In this document: piece after piece, positions 4,677 through 6,684 of the stretch
Layout of the letters: each line of letters starts with the position of its first letter
Position numbering within the stretch: position 1 is the first letter of the stretch
NCBI GenBank assembly: GCA_023255285.1
Contig: JALRIY010000123.1
Span: 1-6,684 of the forward strand
DNA length: 6,684 nt
Direction of reading: 5' to 3'
Source: Algoriphagus sp.
GTDB lineage: Bacteria; Bacteroidota; Bacteroidia; Cytophagales; Cyclobacteriaceae
The notes under the pieces: model-generated
Databases searched by the model: none
What the model was told of the DNA's origin: nothing
The model's input: only the letters and a program-made list of their open reading frames with translations
Translations under genes and position numbers: made by a program

Positions 4677-5633
4677 ATGGGAATCTTTGGTTTCTTCTCA
4701 AAAGAGAAAAAAGAAAGTTTGGATCAAGGCCTGCAAAAGACCAGTGAATCCATTTTTTCTAAACTAAGCAAGGCGGTAGTTGGTAAATCCAAGGTAGATG
4801 AAGATGTGTTGGATGAATTGGAAGAGGTGTTAATCAGTTCCGACCTAGGTGTAGAAACCACCGTCAAAATCATCCAGCGTATTGAAGAGCGAGTCGCTCG
4901 GGACAAGTACCTCAATGCTTCCGAACTTGATCTGATCCTTCGTGAGGAAATAGCGAATCTCCTTTCGGAAAATAACACCCAAGACCTACTTGACTTTGAG
5001 TTACCTGTAGATAAGAAGCCTTACGTCATCCTAGTTGTCGGCGTCAATGGAGTAGGAAAAACTACCACCATCGGCAAATTGGCACACCTATTCAAAAATG
5101 CAGGCAAGTCTGTAGTACTCGGTGCAGCAGACACTTTCCGTGCAGCAGCAGTGGACCAACTGATCCTTTGGGGAAATCGTGTAGGCGTGCCCGTGGTGTC
5201 GCATGGCATGAATACAGACCCAGCGGCTGTGGCCTACGATGCCATCAAACAAGGCTTAGATACCCAGGCGGATCTCGTAATCATCGATACTGCCGGTCGA
5301 CTACATACCAAAGTCAATTTGATGAATGAGCTGACCAAGATCAAGCGGGTGATGCAAAAATTTATCCCGGAAGCACCACATGAGATTATGCTAGTCCTCG
5401 ACGGCTCTACAGGTCAAAACGCTTTTATGCAAGCCAAAGAGTTTACCAAAGCTACCGAAGTGAGCTCTCTAGCCATCACCAAACTGGATGGAACTGCCAA
5501 AGGCGGCGTAGTCATCGGTATCTCCGACCAATTCAAAATTCCTGTTAAGTTTATCGGGGTGGGCGAAAAGATGAGCGACCTGCAACTTTTCAACCGCACT
5601 GAATTTGTAGATTCTCTTTTTAAAAAGAACTAA
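4677..5633 (+). CDS. ftsY: Signal recognition particle receptor FtsY (SRP GTPase)
   Basis: The membrane-associated SRP receptor, which docks ribosome-SRP complexes at the Sec translocon for cotranslational insertion. It has an N domain (about residues 15-105, with the EEVLISSDLGVETT stretch at 49-62) followed by the G domain. The GTPase motifs are complete: GVNGVGKTTT (122-131), DTFRAAAVDQL (152-162), DTAGRLH (204-210), TKLDGTAKGG (268-277) and GVGE (294-297). The 318 residues lack the long acidic A domain of E. coli FtsY. Membrane contact probably uses the short N-terminal stretch MGIFGFFSKEKKE, which has the look of an amphipathic helix. No clear promoter was seen in the 33 bases after the previous terminator, so expression may come partly from read-through of the ribosomal operon. 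A separate terminator follows. Confidence 0.98.
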   Translation: MGIFGFFSKEKKESLDQGLQKTSESIFSKLSKAVVGKSKVDEDVLDELEEVLISSDLGVETTVKIIQRIEERVARDKYLNASELDLILREEIANLLSENNTQDLLDFELPVDKKPYVILVVGVNGVGKTTTIGKLAHLFKNAGKSVVLGAADTFRAAAVDQLILWGNRVGVPVVSHGMNTDPAAVAYDAIKQGLDTQADLVIIDTAGRLHTKVNLMNELTKIKRVMQKFIPEAPHEIMLVLDGSTGQNAFMQAKEFTKATEVSSLAITKLDGTAKGGVVIGISDQFKIPVKFIGVGEKMSDLQLFNRTEFVDSLFKKN

Positions 5634-5641
5634 CCTTAAGC

Positions 5642-5667
5642 TCCCCATAAAATTGGGGATTTTTTTT
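5642..5667 (+). terminator. Rho-independent terminator of ftsY
   Basis: Arms TCCCCA (5642-5647) and TGGGGA (5654-5659) enclose a six-base AT loop and are followed by eight T (5660-5667), starting eight bases after the ftsY stop codon. The stem is short but GC-rich and the T run is strong, so termination should be effective. Confidence 0.88.
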
Positions 5668-5697
5668 GCATGAATTCCAACTTTTTAACTAGATTTA
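5665..5697 (+). promoter_or_regulatory. Weak candidate promoter of the SPFH gene
   Basis: TTTG (5665-5668), at the end of the ftsY terminator T run, and TAGATTTA (5690-5697) are 21 bases apart. The second box differs from TAnnTTTG only in its last base. A start near 5704 would leave a leader of about 30 bases. The strong terminator just upstream implies that some promoter must lie in this 66-base gap. Confidence 0.35.
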
Positions 5698-5700
5698 CGT

Positions 5701-5715
5701 ATATCAATATGATAT
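5701..5715. promoter_or_regulatory. Perfect inverted repeat before the SPFH gene, possible operator
   Basis: ATATCA (5701-5706) and TGATAT (5710-5715) are perfect inverted arms with a three-base ATA spacer, centred 26 bases before the SPFH ATG and at the predicted transcription start. The spacing suits a dimeric regulator, but the arms are AT-rich and short, so chance is quite possible. Confidence 0.3.
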
Positions 5716-5733
5716 CATTTTAATACCATTGTT

Positions 5734-6588
5734 ATGGAAAAAATCACCAAACCAAGTTCAGGATTTCTACTACTTTTCCTAATCCTTTTTGGAATCGGAA
5801 CCGCCATCTTTCTTTTTACTCAAGCTTTTCCTATCCCGATACTCGGGGTACCCCTCCTAGTAATTTCATTAATCTCTTTGGCAGGTCTTTTTATTGTGGA
5901 GCCTAATAAGGCAATGGTCTTATTGCTATTTGGAGAATACAAAGGCACCGTAAAAGTCAATGGGTTTTATTGGGTAAATCCCTTTATGACCAAAAAGAAA
6001 ATCTCCCTACGGGTACGCAATTTTGAAAATAAACCTTTAAAGGTCAATGACAAAATCGGTAATCCAGTCATGATTGGCACCATCGTAGTTTGGCAAGTGG
6101 AAAACACCTTTAAAGCAAGTTTTGATGTGGAAGACTACGAAAATTTTGTCCATTTGCAAACCGATGCAGCTGTACGGAAAATGGCAGGCCTCTACTGCTA
6201 CGATAATTTTGATGACAACCACAATGAGGTGACCCTACGCTCCGGAGTGGAAGAAATCAACCATTCCTTAGAACAAGAGATCTCAGAACGCCTCCTTCAA
6301 GCAGGAATCAAAGTAATTGAAGCGCGCATTTCCAACCTGGCCTATGCTGCAGAGATTGCTTCTGCAATGCTCCAACGCCAGCAGGCAACTGCTATCGTGG
6401 CGGCACGACAGAAAATCGTAGAAGGGGCTGTAGGCATGGTTGAAATGGCCTTGGCAGACTTGAAAATGAAAGACATCATCGAGTTTGACCAAGAAAAAAA
6501 GGCTGCCATGGTATCCAATCTAATGGTAGTACTATGCTCCGACCGCAGCGCGAGCCCAGTAGTCAACGTAGGAACGCTTAACCAATAA
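5734..6588 (+). CDS. SPFH/band-7 domain membrane protein (stomatin/prohibitin-like)
   Basis: A 284-residue membrane-anchored scaffold-type protein; relatives form oligomers in ordered membrane domains and often regulate proteases or membrane stress, but the exact role here is unknown. Two adjacent hydrophobic segments (about 11-29 and 35-54) anchor the N terminus. The SPFH domain follows from about residue 55: VEPNKAMVLLLFGEYKGTVK, GFYWVNPF (77-84) and the conserved strand VNDKIGNPVMIGTIVVWQV (104-122). After it come DAAVRKMAG (144-152), a helical stretch ERLLQAGIKVIEARISNLAY (185-204) and an Ala/Gln-rich coiled-coil-like part AEIASAMLQRQQATAIVAARQ (206-226). It has no NfeD-type serine protease domain. 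The ATG is the first in frame and immediately precedes the charged KITK before TM1. The next reading frame starts two bases after its stop, which suggests an operon. Confidence 0.93.
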   Translation: MEKITKPSSGFLLLFLILFGIGTAIFLFTQAFPIPILGVPLLVISLISLAGLFIVEPNKAMVLLLFGEYKGTVKVNGFYWVNPFMTKKKISLRVRNFENKPLKVNDKIGNPVMIGTIVVWQVENTFKASFDVEDYENFVHLQTDAAVRKMAGLYCYDNFDDNHNEVTLRSGVEEINHSLEQEISERLLQAGIKVIEARISNLAYAAEIASAMLQRQQATAIVAARQKIVEGAVGMVEMALADLKMKDIIEFDQEKKAAMVSNLMVVLCSDRSASPVVNVGTLNQ

Positions 6589-6590
6589 GC

Positions 6591-6684
6591 ATGGTTGCAC
6601 AAGAGCAGCAAAGTTATCGAGGAAGCTTCCTAATGTACGGTATGATCTTACTGGAGCTTCCAACCCTGACCCTCATTTCCGTGC
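6591..6684 (+). CDS. Unidentified protein, N-terminal part, cut by the right window edge
   Basis: An ATG two bases after the SPFH stop opens a frame that runs 31 codons to the window end without a stop. It begins MVAQEQQSYRGSFLMYGMIL and continues LELPTLTLISV. From about residue 13 it is hydrophobic, so the product could be a membrane protein with an N-terminal helix. The tight spacing suggests co-transcription and perhaps translational coupling with the SPFH gene. I do not recognise the family. In-frame ATGs at 6633 and 6642 are alternative starts. With so little sequence the call rests mainly on spacing and strand. Confidence 0.5.
   Translation, partial: MVAQEQQSYRGSFLMYGMILLELPTLTLISV

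Noticed and set aside
4724..5599. Minus-strand frames inside ftsY
   Set aside because: Shadows of a gene with complete SRP GTPase motifs.
1..6684. A hidden defence system, mobile element or CRISPR array
   Set aside because: No transposase, integrase, spaced direct repeats, or toxin-antitoxin or nuclease motifs were found; the window is mainly housekeeping genes.

Overview
The window reads as a chromosomal core-genome segment of a Bacteroidota bacterium, most likely of the order Cytophagales. The signs are the block rpmB-rpmG-DUF4295-ftsY, the Bacteroidota-typical small proteins DUF4295 and DUF5522, the absence of clear Shine-Dalgarno sequences before nearly every start codon, and promoter-like TAnnTTTG boxes. 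The order-level assignment is a judgement from protein flavour, not a database result.

Layout. The minus-strand half (1-3615) holds the 5' end of an ammonium transporter gene that runs off the left edge (230 to 1). It is followed to the right by a 443-base AT-rich intergenic stretch, then a putative operon read right to left: rocD (ornithine aminotransferase), a HAD/beta-phosphoglucomutase-like hydrolase, and hemB (porphobilinogen synthase). The HAD stop and the hemB start overlap as TGATG, and a strong intrinsic terminator closes the operon.

The plus-strand half (3669-6684) begins with a tiny Cys-rich DUF5522 gene, divergent from rocD. Next come rpmB (bL28), rpmG (bL33) and a 50-residue DUF4295 protein (probable ribosomal protein bL38), closed by an intrinsic terminator. 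Then follow ftsY (SRP receptor) with its own terminator, a two-TM SPFH/band-7 protein, and the first 31 codons of an unidentified gene cut by the right edge.

How the genes relate. The plus-strand block is translation and protein-targeting machinery. The minus-strand operon links glutamate/ornithine amino-acid metabolism to tetrapyrrole synthesis only loosely; the HAD substrate is unknown. I found no mobile element, CRISPR array, tRNA/rRNA or defence system. The most interesting items are a four-cysteine insert in the ornithine aminotransferase, a repeated leader motif placed alike before rpmG and the DUF4295 gene, a face-to-face promoter arrangement between rocD and the DUF5522 gene, an Asp-type metal site in HemB, and an unexplained stretch at 429-625.
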